Origin: Branchinecta lynchi
Lineage: Eukaryota > Arthropoda > Branchiopoda > Anostraca > Branchinectidae
Assembly (NCBI GenBank): GCA_023053575.1
Contig: JAKZAP010000006.1
Coordinates: 13,587,280-13,651,279 of the forward strand
Direction of reading: 5' to 3'
DNA: 64,000 nucleotides
Shown piece by piece: positions 12,601-22,009 of the stretch. Numbering within the stretch: the first letter of the stretch is position 1; each line of letters starts with the position of its first letter. The notes beneath the pieces were generated by a model, which did not search any database, was not told the origin of the DNA, and worked only from the letters and a program-made list of their open reading frames with translations. The translations under genes and the position numbers were made by a program.

Positions 12601-14016
12601 AAAAGTGTCATGGTGGTGAGTAAAAGCGTTATTTGTGTTAAATGAGCCCGGCCGCGCTCTATGACACACTGTGTCACGCTGAGTCTACGCAGTGAAAAAA
12701 GATTCAGTCAATCCTGTACAACTGTCAGGTGTAGATTCGTGCTTTAAGGAACGTGATTAAGTGTTCATTTGATTTCTAGGAGTGTGAAAGATCTTCGATC
12801 TGATTAAATTCAGTCCGAGAGGAATACTGACAATCAATTTTTTCCATATCCTGCTGATCCTTCTGCCCAATTTCTACGTAGTTTCATCCAATCATTTATT
12901 TCTGGTAAAATCTTGTAAGTCTGTTGGTTAATTTGTTTCGTGTCTGTGTATATGTTGTAAATTTGTATTCCACTTCTAGCTTTTAGCTATTTGGAAAAAT
13001 CTTGATTGATTGATTAAAACAAAAAAACGTTATACATCAATATAATATAATACATTAAAAAATGGTCAGGGTCAACGTCGGGGAAAGAAACAAACCTGTA
13101 AACCATTGATACAGTGATTACAGGTTTTTTTCCTTCCCTGACATTGACCCTGAAGATTGACGGCCTGACGAGGACCCTTGCCAAGAAGGGCCGAAATATC
13201 GCTGATGAAACATTGTAGCTGACGAATATCCGTTGTATACATTATTTGAATATATACTTCAAAGCCAGCTTGGGCTCAAGGAATATTTAAACAAAAAAAT
13301 ATATACCATTCCTTGACTACCCTCTCGTATACTTCCAAGTTTCTAAGCTTTTAGCTCTCCGGAGCTACTCAAGGTTATGCAGTGTTAGCTATCGAAGGCC
13401 AGCCGTATAGATAAGCTTCGGAGTTGGTTAGCCAAATTTGATCTCCGTAACTTCTATTTATTTATTTTTGGTAGAAAATGGTTTCTTCAAATAGGCTTTT
13501 CGTGGTTACACAACTAAATTTGCGATTTGTGTCAACATACATATTTACAATATCATTGTCAATACACTTGAAAGCCAACTGTGTTTCGTTAAAGAGTTTT
13601 ACGAAGTGTGGATTAAAACTTTTAATATACCTGACTTGTTTAGGTAACGTGATCTGTCGGTAACATAGTTTAAACACCTTAGAACTTCTTGCCCCCCGGC
13701 ATGTGATTCTTCCCATTCTCGCTCCCTGGCCTACTTTAAGATTACTTGTGAAGTTGACAGGGTTTTCAGATTCAAATCGTTTAAAATTCAAATTCAAAAC
13801 TTCGAATTTGAATTTTACGAAATCTGGAATAAAACTTTTAGTATATCTGACTTGTTTAGGTAACGTGATCTGTCGGTAACATAAGTTTAGACACTTTAGA
13901 ACTTCTTGCCCCCCGGCATGCGATTCTTCCCGTTCTCGCTCCCTGGCCTACTTTAAGATTACTTGTGAAGTTGACAGGGTTTCATTCTAGGACGCGGACG
14001 AGGCAGCATATACTAA
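3601..14016 (+). CDS. Gene A: spliced gene, unknown protein with acidic, Q/S-rich and RG-rich C-terminal half
   Basis: Six exons join in phase: 3601-3697, 5244-5560, 8964-9201, 11292-11396, 12114-12230 and 13991-14016. They total 900 nt, 299 codons plus TAA. All introns start with GT (four are GTAAG or GTGAG; 9202 is GTATAC) and end in AG. Residues 1-138 look like a folded domain (an EPIYFLQADMEPAK segment and a CSRHYVFRWAFIISDYC segment) that I cannot assign. Residues 139-149 are WG plus eight Glu. A NGWTVA motif lies near residue 193. Residues 219-253 are rich in Gln, Ser and Trp. APPGFGR follows at 253-259, then GRGRG and a C-terminal GKGRGRGSIY. PPGF resembles GYF-domain ligands and RG repeats suggest RNA binding; both are inferences. 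The 5' end is missing: 3601 begins in phase 0 without a start codon. Confidence 0.75.
4640..4915 (+). repeat. Foldback-tail repeat (CCTTGCCAAGAAGGG family), intron 1 of gene A
   Basis: An inverted-repeat head (GAAACAAACCTGTAATAA paired with later TTATCAGTTTCCTTCCCC-like sequence) leads into the shared 3' module: GACGAGGACCCTTGCCAAG, GGGCCGAAATATCGCTGATG, then GTCAGCTTGGGCTCAAAGAA. The same arrangement, with a better preserved stem, is at 13070-13300. Confidence 0.6.
4988..5197. mobile_element. TA-flanked MITE (mariner-like ends), intron 1 of gene A
   Basis: Ends are TACACTGTAAAAAAAAATCTT and its rough inverse AGACTTCTTGCAGTGTA, bounded by TA on both sides. The interior has further inverted copies of GGGATTAATCTTATCT-like sequence and an AATAAT microsatellite. 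A truncated relative in opposite orientation lies at 18951-19060. TA duplication fits Tc1/mariner-type MITEs. Confidence 0.6.
5561..8142. other. Intron 2 of gene A, first part: no gene seen
   Basis: No convincing exon, RNA gene or transposon with both ends was found. There are several homopolymer T runs (6722-6738, 6997-7020), and 7020-7860 is strongly AT-rich, with A-rich low-complexity sequence at 7290-7340 and 7510-7540. Short ORFs here lack protein-like composition. Confidence 0.5.
8143..8345 (-). repeat. Dispersed repeat R1, copy in intron 2 of gene A
   Basis: Shares GTCCAAAACACGCCAGTGAT, CTCAGGAAGAAGGAGTAA and the downstream AGAGATAGTCATCAAGA segment with copies at 35838-36020 (opposite strand) and 56383-56560 (same strand). 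Two of the three copies keep an open frame through the repeat. No terminal repeats were identified. Confidence 0.7.
8541..8945 (-). pseudogene. CR1-like LINE reverse transcriptase C-terminal fragment
   Basis: The minus-strand frame reads FGVTLTNDLKWEAHI, later LLEYACPVW and DRLKTIQKRALRII. This is the conserved thumb/connection region downstream of the catalytic palm in CR1/L2/Rex-type LINE ORF2 proteins. The 5' part with the catalytic residues is absent, as expected for 5' truncation. The frame degrades after about 100 codons. It lies antisense in intron 2 of gene A and ends only about 20 bp before the exon that starts at 8964. Confidence 0.8.
9478..9997 (-). pseudogene. CR1-like LINE remnant, intron 3 of gene A
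   Basis: Minus-strand coding from 9997 reads SILRRFGLSPRVMRSLY, HIRPCVEYSCAVWHLGL and RDRLEGIQKRAVKIML. After a frameshift near 9745 it continues with ERRHKLTTDSGRKCLSS and ends around RYLSSFVLCFANYFN. This is the typical end of a CR1/Daphne-type ORF2. It differs clearly from the 8541-8945 fragment, so it is a separate lineage or an older insertion. AT-rich sequence at 9290-9480 lies beyond its 3' end. Confidence 0.78.
10340..10665 (+). repeat. F2-tail-like sequence plus (TCA)n-tailed repeat
   Basis: Positions 10370-10480 resemble a diverged F2 tail (ATGCAAGACCCGATCGTCTG ... AAACCTTTGGTCTTATT). The following 180 bases end in TTAATAAAATTTCATCATCATC. The same order, F2 tail then a TAATAAAATTCATCATCAT end, occurs at 37980-38245. 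It may be a LINE or SINE 3' end that travels next to F2, or a longer form of F2. Confidence 0.45.
10736..11011. mobile_element. 276-bp inverted-repeat MITE, intron 3 of gene A
   Basis: Left end GAGTTGCGTTTTATTTGTAG and right end TTCAAATAAAACGCAACTC are near-perfect inverted repeats extending about 36 bp, to ACAGCGGAC. The GC-rich interior holds several short palindromes built from CAGCGGGCCGT and GTACGCTGG-like words. Superfamily is not assigned because no clear target duplication is visible. Confidence 0.8.
11408..11775 (+). mobile_element. TTAA-flanked MITE, right end lost, intron 4 of gene A
   Basis: Starts TTAAAGGACCCCTCGCACTA only 11 bp after the exon ending at 11396, and runs parallel to the complete copy at 17608-17985. 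The matching right end (GGTCCTTTAA) is replaced by unrelated sequence after about 11765. TTAA ends fit piggyBac- or Kolobok-type target choice. Confidence 0.65.
12231..13060. other. Intron 5 of gene A, first part: nothing recognised
   Basis: The donor GTGAGT is at 12231. No repeat with both ends, coding fragment or RNA gene is seen up to the foldback repeat at 13070. Confidence 0.5.
13066..13300 (+). repeat. Foldback-tail repeat (CCTTGCCAAGAAGGG family), intron 5 of gene A
   Basis: A hairpin head pairs GGTCAGGGTCAACGTCGGGG and AAACAAACCTGTAA with the later TTACAGGTTTTTTTCCTTCC and CTGACATTGACCCTGA. The shared 3' module (GAGGACCCTTGCCAAGAAG ... CAGCTTGGGCTCAAGGAATA) follows directly. The stem differs in sequence from the stem of the 39780 and 51347 copies. 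Confidence 0.7.
13445..13985 (-). pseudogene. LINE ORF2 C-terminal end with internal duplication, intron 5 of gene A
   Basis: On the minus strand, KLCYRQITLPKQVRY and KSFNPHFVKLFNE resemble the ends of CR1-like ORF2 proteins; compare SFVPSFVKLFNEVN in the LINE at 18080-18679. A stretch of about 155 bp (13600-13745) recurs at 13830-13981 with few changes, so the tail was duplicated locally. It ends just before the last gene A exon at 13991, whose acceptor TTCTAG lies at 13985-13990. Confidence 0.65.
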
Positions 14017-14539
14017 ACTCCGGACCTGACAACCCAGCGGACTGTCCTGGGACGAAGGCTTGAAATCAAGTTTTTGACGACGTTGACGCATGTGTGTCTC
14101 ATCTTATGAGATACCGTCCAAGTTGGAGTTGGCAAAGGCGCTGTGATTTTTTTTTTACTCTACGGAAGTTGACTTAGCTAGGAAAAAAGTTAAACGAAAT
14201 GCTTTATGAAAACAATCAGTTTTACACTCGAAGATTGGTCAAATATAATATGACCTCCGAAAACCTTCTAAGTTCTGATATTGTCACAACCAAGCCTGAT
14301 CATCCGGAGGCACATCGTAGGACAGGGAGAGACAGAATAGCTCTTTGCTCTCACTGCTGATCGAATTAAACACCAAGTTCCACCTTACAGATTTTTCTTC
14401 CCAATTGCAGACATCCATTTTCGTCGAGGTGGATTCGAAAATTGAAACCAGGCCAAAAACTTTGAAAGTCCAGGGTGTTGAGCACCCCAGATCCTGGGTA
14501 TCTAGGAGGTTTCAAAGAGGAAATGCAGTCGACAGACAC

Positions 14540-14545
14540 AATAAA
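14540..14545 (+). terminator. Possible poly(A) signal of gene A
   Basis: AATAAA lies 524 bp after the gene A stop codon, and no earlier canonical signal was noticed. A G-run (14583-14598) and the hAT-like element at 14743 follow. The 3' UTR assignment is an inference. Confidence 0.35.
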
Positions 14546-14742
14546 TTTGAAAACACGAAAAAGAATGGACGGTTTAAAATCAGGGGGGGGGGGGGGGGGC
14601 GGACATCCCGGAAATGTTTAAGGATAGCAAAATTTGCTTTCATCATTATCACAAAAAACTGGAAGGGTTTGCTGGGCTGTGCAGAAGCCCTAGGTATTTG
14701 GAAGTATGGAAGGTGGAGCCTGGCTTTTACTGGTGTCCCTTC

Positions 14743-15143
14743 CAGAGATGGGCGAATCCGATCATGAAAGGATTCGAATCCGAGTCCGAATCCAGGGTTA
14801 GGTACGAATCCGAATCCACCATTTCATGCTGAGTATTCGAATCCGGATTCGAATCCGACCTTAACAAAAATCAAATCATGTACATAGGTAATGGTTTAAA
14901 AATCAGAGGTGACAAAAAGCACCGATATCTGCGGTATCAGATAACGTGATAGATAACTGAGGATGGTTGGAGGTGAAGACCAAAAAGTTGGATTGCCTAG
15001 GCACACTGTAAAAATTCGGAAAACGGAAACTTGCAGGATGAAGTCTAGGAATGCGAGCGGATTCGTAAAACTGAGGATTTGGAATTCGAATCCGAATCCA
15101 ACCTGCCAAGCAGAAAATTTGAATCCGGATTCGCCCATGTCTG
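14743..15143. mobile_element. 401-bp hAT-like MITE with 8-bp target duplication
   Basis: Ends are CAGAGATGGGCGAATCCG on the left and CGGATTCGCCCATGTCTG on the right. Flanks are GTCCCTTC and GTTCCTTC, 7 of 8 matching. A CAG-start terminal repeat with an 8-bp duplication is the hAT signature. Both subterminal regions are dense in GAATCCG/CGGATTC words in both orientations, as transposase sites often are. No transposase is encoded. Confidence 0.85.
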
Positions 15144-15839
15144 GTTCCTTCTTTCTTCCTAGAAGCGTGAAAACTGAGTGTTGTAGTTTCTGCTTGTTTG
15201 TCGCAATGTCTGGTAGTTTTATTATTTACTCTTCAGGGTCTGGTGTTTCCTCAATCAGAAATCTGTTGGTTATTTTTAACCAGCAATAGCCTCCCGACGA
15301 GGCTATGGTTATTCCGTACTTATGAGGAATTACCAAACACTGGCGAGTCTCTAGAAAATCTTTACAATACTGAGGAACAGTCGCCAAATACGGTTCATAG
15401 GACCTAGAGACAGTCAGCGGTGGTAAAGAACGCAGCTAATGACGTTGGATTTCAGGGTTGCAGTAGTCAAGACTGCTCGAGTTTGTCTCGCTTTGAATGT
15501 CTTAAGTGTATCTGGCGGCGCCAGAAGTGAGGCCCGTACCATGTGCAAGGAAAGTATAGGTCTTGGGGCTACTCCCTAGTGTTGTTTTGCTCTGACACAG
15601 GATGTCAATCATCATCAGAGTAGTGCAGAGGATCAGATGTGTCAGGCTTTGGACAGAAGAGCAGGGGGACTGTAATTCCTGTCGGAATTGTTGGCACCGT
15701 CATCAATTCCACATGGAAAAGCACAGACTTCTCCAATTTATGGTGAAAATGCAGGAAATCTAGTCGGTAAATCCTGATCATGAATTCTAGCAGCATCCGT
15801 TCCAAAGGGTTAGTGCCACAAATGGCCCTTGGATGTTTT
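15144..15839. other. Intergenic sequence, nothing recognised
   Basis: No gene, terminal repeat or coding remnant is supported. Short ORFs on both strands have no family features. Confidence 0.4.
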
Positions 15840-15955
15840 CATGACACAAAGCAAGAGAAAAGGCTTTTCCCTCTAAATAACTCTAAGAAACTGATGCACT
15901 TGATGAATAGTTTTGCAGGGTTTACGCACCTTGAAATACGAAATCCTTTGCTTCC
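15840..15955 (-). repeat. LINE 3'-end fragment
   Basis: The minus-strand sequence AGTTATTTAGAGGGAAAAGC followed by CTTTTCTCTTGCTTTG matches the end of the LINE fragment at 24940-25195 and a related stretch at 45860-45900, where an ATT microsatellite follows. It is a short 5'-truncated tail. Confidence 0.5.
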
Positions 15956-15959
15956 ATTA

Positions 15960-17605
15960 GTTGCGTTTTTGCAGATACCAAGGTCTAAAGTCGTTTTTGC
16001 AGTTATCGTGGTATCTGATACCACGGTCAAAAGGCGTTTTTGCAGTTATCGTGTATCTGATATTCAGATACCACGGTCCAACCGTGGTAACTGACCGTAG
16101 TATCTGGAAAAGTAAAGTCGGTCTTCACCTCCCGGAACTTCCGGAATCAGGGCTTCCAGATTATTCTTTGACGTCTTCTGTAAATTACATCTGGAATATG
16201 AACCGGTCCAAACGTATATCAAAATAATCCGGAAAAAAGGGGCTTTTGATGTTCCAGATTTCCGGAATTTTAAAGTGTCGCAGAAGAAATTAAAAAAAAT
16301 TCCGGAAGGTGAAGACTCACCTTAACCTCACTTTCATCAGTTTTTGTCAAATTGGTGGGAAAGAAGTTTGGCACTTAGTGATGTGACTGAATAACAGTTT
16401 TTGGGATCCCAAAATGTAAGTGGAGGGATACCTATGACATCACAAAAGTTGTCCGTCCGACCGTCTGTACGCACTATAACTCACGAAGGGAATGAGATAT
16501 TTTGATGAAACTTGGTGTGAGGATTGTTTGGGTCAAGAGTAAGGTCAAGTTCGTGGATGGGCTCTGTAGCCCTACATTTAGGGGTGGGGGAGGGGGTTTA
16601 ATTTAAGGGACAAATGAAATATTTTTAAACGTATAATGTGATAGTTGACTAGGGGGTAAGAAGACATGCTGAATACGATGGTGAAAACCATTTTGGCATC
16701 GGACAAGTAGTTCGCCCGGAATCCGGCCAAAACCGGAAAGTTTGTTAAAAGTAAAAGTTACATTTGAAGTTGATTGAATGTTCGATTTAGGGATAAGAAG
16801 GCATGCTGAACATGATGGTGAAACACATTTGTTCGCCGGACAAGTAGTTAGCCCGGAATCCGGCCTAAACCGGAAAGTCTGTTAAAAGTAAAAGTTTTAT
16901 TTGAAGTTGATTAGATGTTCGATTTAGGGATAAGAGGACATTCTGAACACGGTGGTGAAAACCATTTTCTCGCCGGGCAAGTAGATCGGTCAAAACCGGA
17001 GAGTTTGTTCAAAGTAAATGTTTTATTTGAAGTTGATTAGATGTTCGATTAAGGGGTAAGAAGACATGCTGAACCCTTATGTGAACAGTATTTTCCACCA
17101 GGACAACTTGTTCGGCCGGAATCAGGCCAAACCGGAAAATTTGTTAAAAGCAAAAGTTTTATTTGAAGTTGATTAGATGACAGATTTAGGGGTAAGAAGA
17201 CACACTGAATCTGTATATGACAATCCTTTTTTTTTACCTGAACATATAGCTCGTTTGGAGTCCGGTTGAAACCGGATTTTTTTTTTTATAACTTAAAGTT
17301 TTACTTGAAGTTGATTAGATATTCTTTGTACGGATAAGGAGATACGCTGAATTCCTTTCTGAACTTTTCTTTTCTTGACAAGTATGATAGTTTGTTCGCA
17401 ATTGTCTGGATCAAATATTAGATTTTTGGGATCCCATCGAAACCTTTGGTCTTGTTCTTTTGGGATGACTCCGACAAGCGTAATTTCGGCAATTATGGTT
17501 GTTGCAGAGCAACCGTATACCAGATACCACGGTAACTGCAAAAACGGCTAATTGCAGATCCAGTTACCGCGGTAGCAGATTCCATCGTATCTGCAAAAAC
17601 GCAAC
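15960..17605. mobile_element. Transposon with 19-bp perfect terminal inverted repeats, carrying an F2 insertion
   Basis: GTTGCGTTTTTGCAGATAC (15960-15978) is exactly inverted at 17587-17605. Subterminal sequence holds repeated GGTATCTG, CAGATACCACGGT and TTTTTGCAGTTA words in both orientations. The interior is interrupted by the F2 element at 16405-17460; without it the element would be about 590 bp. No clear target duplication was found, so the superfamily is open. Confidence 0.8.
16405..17460 (+). mobile_element. F2 (HINE-like) element, complete
   Basis: A complete example. The head palindrome TTTTTGGGATCCCAAAA is followed by TGTAAGTGGAGGGATACC, a GTCCGTCCGACCGTCTGT microsatellite and GATGAAACTTGGTGTGAGGA. 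About seven core units of 120-137 bp follow (GTTGATT near 16768, 16905 and 17031). The tail is CTGGATCAAATATTAG, TTTTTGGGATCCCATCG and AAACCTTTGGTCTTGTT. It is nested inside the element at 15960-17605 and has no coding capacity. Confidence 0.85.
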
Positions 17606-17607
17606 CG

Positions 17608-17985
17608 TTAAAGGACCCCTTGCACTATTTACTCTTCAACTTACAATATTTTAAAATATTTGAATACTTTAAAACTAGGCTGTGCTTTCAACAATAACGC
17701 GCGGTTTCGGCTGTTTTAAGCCATTTCCGAGAACGGTTCACTTATAGCGAAAACAGGGAAACAATTACATAACCGGTTTTTCTGATGGACAAATTTCTCG
17801 CAGACAACCCTTGACAACGTGATACACAACGAAGTTAGCAAAACACGGCAAGTGAGAAAATCAGCGTGGTTCTGTTAGAGGGGTTAGTATGTACCGTACA
17901 AAATTGGGGTCTCCGGATTTAGAAATATATGAAGTGATTACGGAAGTTGGTTGCGTTATTATTATAGGTACGACAGGTCCTTTAA
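17608..17985 (+). mobile_element. 378-bp TTAA-ended MITE
   Basis: Ends are TTAAAGGACCCCTTGC and GACAGGTCCTTTAA, so an inverted TTAAAGGACC with TTAA at both borders. It starts 3 bp after the previous transposon and a LINE begins within a few bases of its right end. Relatives are at 11408-11775 and, more diverged, 30541-30880 and 56640-56765. Confidence 0.75.
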
Positions 17986-17989
17986 TTTT

Positions 17990-18808
17990 TTTTGGCAACC
18001 TCATCCGAAAAAGGCGTTGAAAGCAAAGCACCCACGACCGATATTGTTATGAGTAATCCTGCAGTATCTACGCTCATGAATGAAAAATCGGTCTGTAGTA
18101 GTTTATTGCGCCAAGGTCTGCTGCCGAAAAACTGTGGAAAAACTTAAACTCCTAGGGATAACCCTAACTAATGATTTAAAATGGGAAGCGCAGACGACTA
18201 GCATGATAAAGCGAGGGAATGCCGGATTTCAAATGCTAAAGCTCATGTCTAGGCATGGGGCACCCACTACACACTTGTTCCGAATATATGTTTCCTTTAT
18301 TCGACCAAACCTAGAATATGGAGCACCTGTTTGGCATTTTGGCCTTACGGTCGAACAGACCGCTAGACTTGAAAAGATTCAAAAAAGAGCCCTGATCATA
18401 GCGTCAAAGGTGGCCGAGAGGTCTTATGAAGAGTTGCTGCGTGAATTTAAAATCACTTCTCTACACGATCGAAGACTGAAACTCGGCATGGAGTTTGGTG
18501 TAAAATCCCTGAACCACCCAGTCCATAAAAATATTTTTCCTTCTAAAAAGCTGGCGAGAAGGCTCCCTCGCAAGGTAGCTACTGCGGTTGAAAAATTGCA
18601 GCCAACTAAATGTAACCTCCAGAGATTCGAAAAGAGTTTTGTTCCGTCTTTTGTGAAGTTGTTTAACGAGGTAAATTGAGATGTTATTCATTTTTAATGT
18701 TATTTATGACTGTTGAAGTACGCTTACATATTAACTGACTATACCAAACAAATTTGGCGTTAGCCACGATAAGTTTTTGGCGAATAAAAAGATTTATCTA
18801 TCTATCTA
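17990..18808 (+). pseudogene. 5'-truncated CR1-like LINE with intact ORF2 C-terminus
   Basis: An open frame from 18080 to the TGA at 18677 encodes about 199 aa. It has KLLGITLTNDLKWEAQ, FIRPNLEYGAPVWHFGL, ARLEKIQKRALIIA, LHDRRLKLGMEFG and a terminal FVPSFVKLFNEVN. These are the conserved segments after the palm domain of CR1-like LINE ORF2. The catalytic reverse-transcriptase and endonuclease regions are missing. The 3' end is an ATCT microsatellite at 18787-18806, the usual kind of LINE tail. It is the youngest-looking LINE piece in the window. Confidence 0.88.
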
Positions 18809-18889
18809 GCATGAACCCGATTTGTTAGCTTGGGGGCTAAATATTCCTTCATCAGAAGCTGACGGCTGATGAATTTTTTCACAAGTTCG

Positions 18890-19060
18890 TGTTTTCCAAC
18901 TTGAGCGGCTTGCCCGAAGAGGACCCTTGCCAAGAAGGGCCGAAATATATACTGTAAAAAGTTTCTCCGTGTAAAGATTAAAGTTAACTGCAGTATTTGC
19001 TACTCGGATTCATCTTATCTCTATTTGGTATGAATCTTATCTGCGTAGAGATAAGGAAAG
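18890..19060. repeat. Foldback-tail piece abutting a TA-MITE fragment
   Basis: GAGGACCCTTGCCAAGAAG and GGGCCGAAATATA (18917-18950) belong to the shared 3' module. They are cut by a reversed copy of the 4988-5197 MITE, starting TACTGTAAAAAG and continuing through GATTAAAGTTAACTGCAGTA. Confidence 0.6.
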
Positions 19061-19739
19061 AAATCTGTTAAATTACAAATCAAATTCCAAAACGACCATA
19101 CTTTAGGGTCCGTCTTTATCCCTGAACTTCTGCTATTCTTTCTTCTATATGTGCGGATCTCTCTGCAATCTTCCATCTGAACAGTGATAAAACATGCTAG
19201 GAGAGCAAGTTCCGTGTTTTGCAATACATACAGCGTAACACCTAATACAGAAAGCGGAACAGCGTACAAAAACGGGAAAATGAGAAACAGCGTGTTCTGG
19301 GTTTTGACAAAAACTGGAAAAATATAAAACAGAGAAAACAGCGAACAGAACAGAGAAAAAAAATGCAACTACTATTTCCCATTGCATAGCTTGTCCGTAC
19401 GGGACTGAAATACGCGCGTAAGCAGCGGCTATCTGTCTAGACGACAGACCAACTTTTTGGGGTTGACCTGAGAATTAAGAAGAAAAACCCAATTCTTAAT
19501 AATATTATTGTATGTAACAAAATGTGTAAAACTAAAACATCTTGCGATTGTGTCAAAGTCAAATGTAGTTCTGTAGCCTTTAGACTAAAAAATGACAAAA
19601 ACTGAATAGTTACAGATTTCAGGCAACTTAAAATTTATACTTTTTGTTTTTAAATGAGTTTTTTTGTTTTCAAAATAAATCGTAATCATAACTAATGCGA
19701 AAACAGAATGCAATCACTTAGGGTTGTTCAGTCACTTTG
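19061..19739. other. AT-rich intergenic sequence
   Basis: No gene or bounded repeat was identified. Minus-strand ORFs here are rich in Phe and Leu from A/T composition and look spurious. Confidence 0.4.
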
Positions 19740-21600
19740 TAGTGACGGTTGAAGGAAAGTGACGGAAGCGTTAAATCTGGCTAAGATAATCCCTGCAGTT
19801 ACCTCAGCAAAAGAGGAAATAAGTTTTAGCAAGCTGAAAGATCACCTTGTGTTCAACAATGGCTGATCATCGTCTTGAAAGTCTGTCACTAATCGCACGT
19901 GAATCCAATTTAGTTGACGAATGTGAAATTGGATGTGTTGTTGATCAATGGAAAAAGCTAAAAATGCTACGAATAAATGAATAGGGTGGGTTGAAGGTCG
20001 AAGACTTTTTAGTTTCAAGAGACAATTCCAAAGTTTAATAACATATCACTTAGTTAAATATTCCTGAAAACCCCGATAAAAATGCGTTTGTCAGTTATCC
20101 AGGATAATCGATTTCATAGAATTAACTTATTTCTGTCGGATTTGTAGTACTCTACGCTTGAAATATTTACTAAGTAGAAATGTTAAGCCATTGCCGAAAA
20201 AATAAAATATCAGATTCATTGCAAGACATATCCTAAAATTATTTTCCTACTCTTCTACATGAGTAAGTTCTCCGATGTCGCATCTTTAGCTCTGGAAATG
20301 CAGGCCTTTGTTTAAATTCAAATTCTCCGGGTCTGGATGAATTTTATTCTTTCGTGCTAACAGCGTTATTACTAGAGCCCCGGGAGGGAAAAATGCAAAA
20401 TCACTCAGACGAATCCAAATATTTAAGTGTATTCAGAAATCAAATGTGAAAATAAGCTGCCTTTTCAGTCAAACTTTAACGAGACTATTTTTTGTTTACC
20501 GTCTTTGCTGGTCGTGTGTAACACACAACGGAAGTCAGAATACACCAGTATTCTAGAGTTACTACAGAGAGTCACTACGGAGAATTTCCGGTAAAATCTC
20601 GAAAATTCCGATAAAATTCTGAAGTCGCACCGCCCCTATCAGGAAGGTGTCGGGACGACCCTGCCTATGCGAGTCACACAGTTTTTGGGACTCCCCCTCC
20701 ACCCCCCCCCCGCTGTGATCGAATACGACTCGGATACATAAACTTCGCATCTCTAGCATCTAGTCTTCGCGTCGATCAAGCTAACTCGAATCGAGCATAT
20801 CTGCAAACTTCCAATTCTCGCTTCACCCTCCTCCTACCGTGGCCGGATCCGGTCCGGATGCCAAATAACTAGGCGACATAAAATCGGTACTGCCCAACTT
20901 GAATCCCATTCGTGTGTTTTTGTTTGGATGCCACAAAGTTTTCGCCCCCCCCCCCCCCTCCAACTCCCATGCAACCATGGCCACCAGCTCCCCCCAAAGA
21001 GCCCCGAAAAGATCTCGTTTCTGTCAGAGCTTATCTAATGCTTATGCTTCGTTCTTCCCATCAAGCTCCATCCCGATCCCTCGACGCTAAGCGTTTCACG
21101 AAAATTCCGGTGCCCCTCCTCCCCCACCCCCAGGGGCGTCCCGACACCTTCCTGATGGGGCGGGTGCAGCTTCAGAATTGACCGGAATTTTTCGACATTT
21201 TACCGGAATTTTTCGAGGTTTTACCGGAAATTCTCCGTAGCGATAATTCCTGCAGAAACTCTAGAATACTGTTGTATTCTGACTTCGATTATGTATTGTA
21301 AACAAGAGCAAACAAAAAAAGGGCACATTAACACTTAACAAAAATCAAAAAAATCTGACATTCAACGCACCCTACACATTTACTCGTCGCGGTTTAACCA
21401 TTTTCCGTTTCACACTTATCAATTAGATCTGTTTCTCATGCTATTAGTAGCAGACTTTCAAGACACTGATCAGCCATTGTTGAACGCAAGGTGGTCTTAA
21501 ACAGCTTCATCTTCCTGAATTCGTTCCCCTTTTGCTGAGGTAATAGGGATTGTCTTAGCCAGCTTGAATGCTTTCCATACTAGTGGTCAGACGTCTTTCA
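19740..21600. mobile_element. Long inverted-repeat (foldback) element
   Basis: The left arm around 19785-19900 (CTGGCTAAGATAATCCCTG, CAACAATGGCTGATCA, CTTGAAAGTCTG) is inverted at 21455-21575. A second pair joins 20530-20665 (AGAATTTCCGGTAAAAT, GGAAGGTGTCGGGACGAC) with 21130-21290. The left arm has about 450 bp more than the right. The centre (20665-21125) is GC-rich and resembles F1 core sequence read on the minus strand, with a C-homopolymer near 20945. No transposase frame was found. Confidence 0.65.
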
Positions 21601-21769
21601 GTTGATGAGAGACCTAGACTGTGTCTTCAAACTTTTTGTTTATTTCGAGGCAACTTTCTCCATCATGTCGAAACAAAGCTAATTCGTTTTTGAACTCTTC
21701 TCGGTTCACCCGTATCAACGGAAAGGAGTTGAGAAAGCTGTTGACGCTTTTTGGAATTAGATTCAGCCG

Positions 21770-21975
21770 AATTCCGGTAGATTCTGTGGGGTTAAACTCC
21801 GGTAGATTCCCCGAGATGAGTTCCGGTAGATTCCTTGTGGAAGATATCGCACAAATTCCGGCGAAATTCCGATAGATTCCCTGAGCCAAATTCTGGCAGA
21901 TTCCGTGGGGTAAATTCCGATAGATCCCCGAGAGAAATTTCGGTAGATTCCTTGTGAAGATTTAGCGTAGATTCC
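21770..21975. repeat. Minisatellite of ATTCCGGTAGATTCC units
   Basis: Degenerate units of about 24-27 bp of the form (A/T)TTCCGGTAGATTCC(T/C)TG repeat eight or more times. The minus strand reads as repeated NLPEF/STGI peptides, an artefact of the repeat and not a gene. Confidence 0.75.
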
Positions 21976-22009
21976 ATAAGTCCCCTGACACCCCCCCCCC
22001 CCACGTGTA

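Noticed and set aside
13462..13797. 111-codon minus-strand ORF considered as a host gene
   Set aside because: Its PHFVKLFNE end matches LINE ORF2 tails and it is partly duplicated alongside, so it was called a LINE remnant.
16640..17330. Regularly spaced repeats considered as a CRISPR-like array
   Set aside because: Units are 120-137 bp, diverged along their whole length and without short constant repeats and unique spacers. They are F2 core units in a eukaryotic genome.
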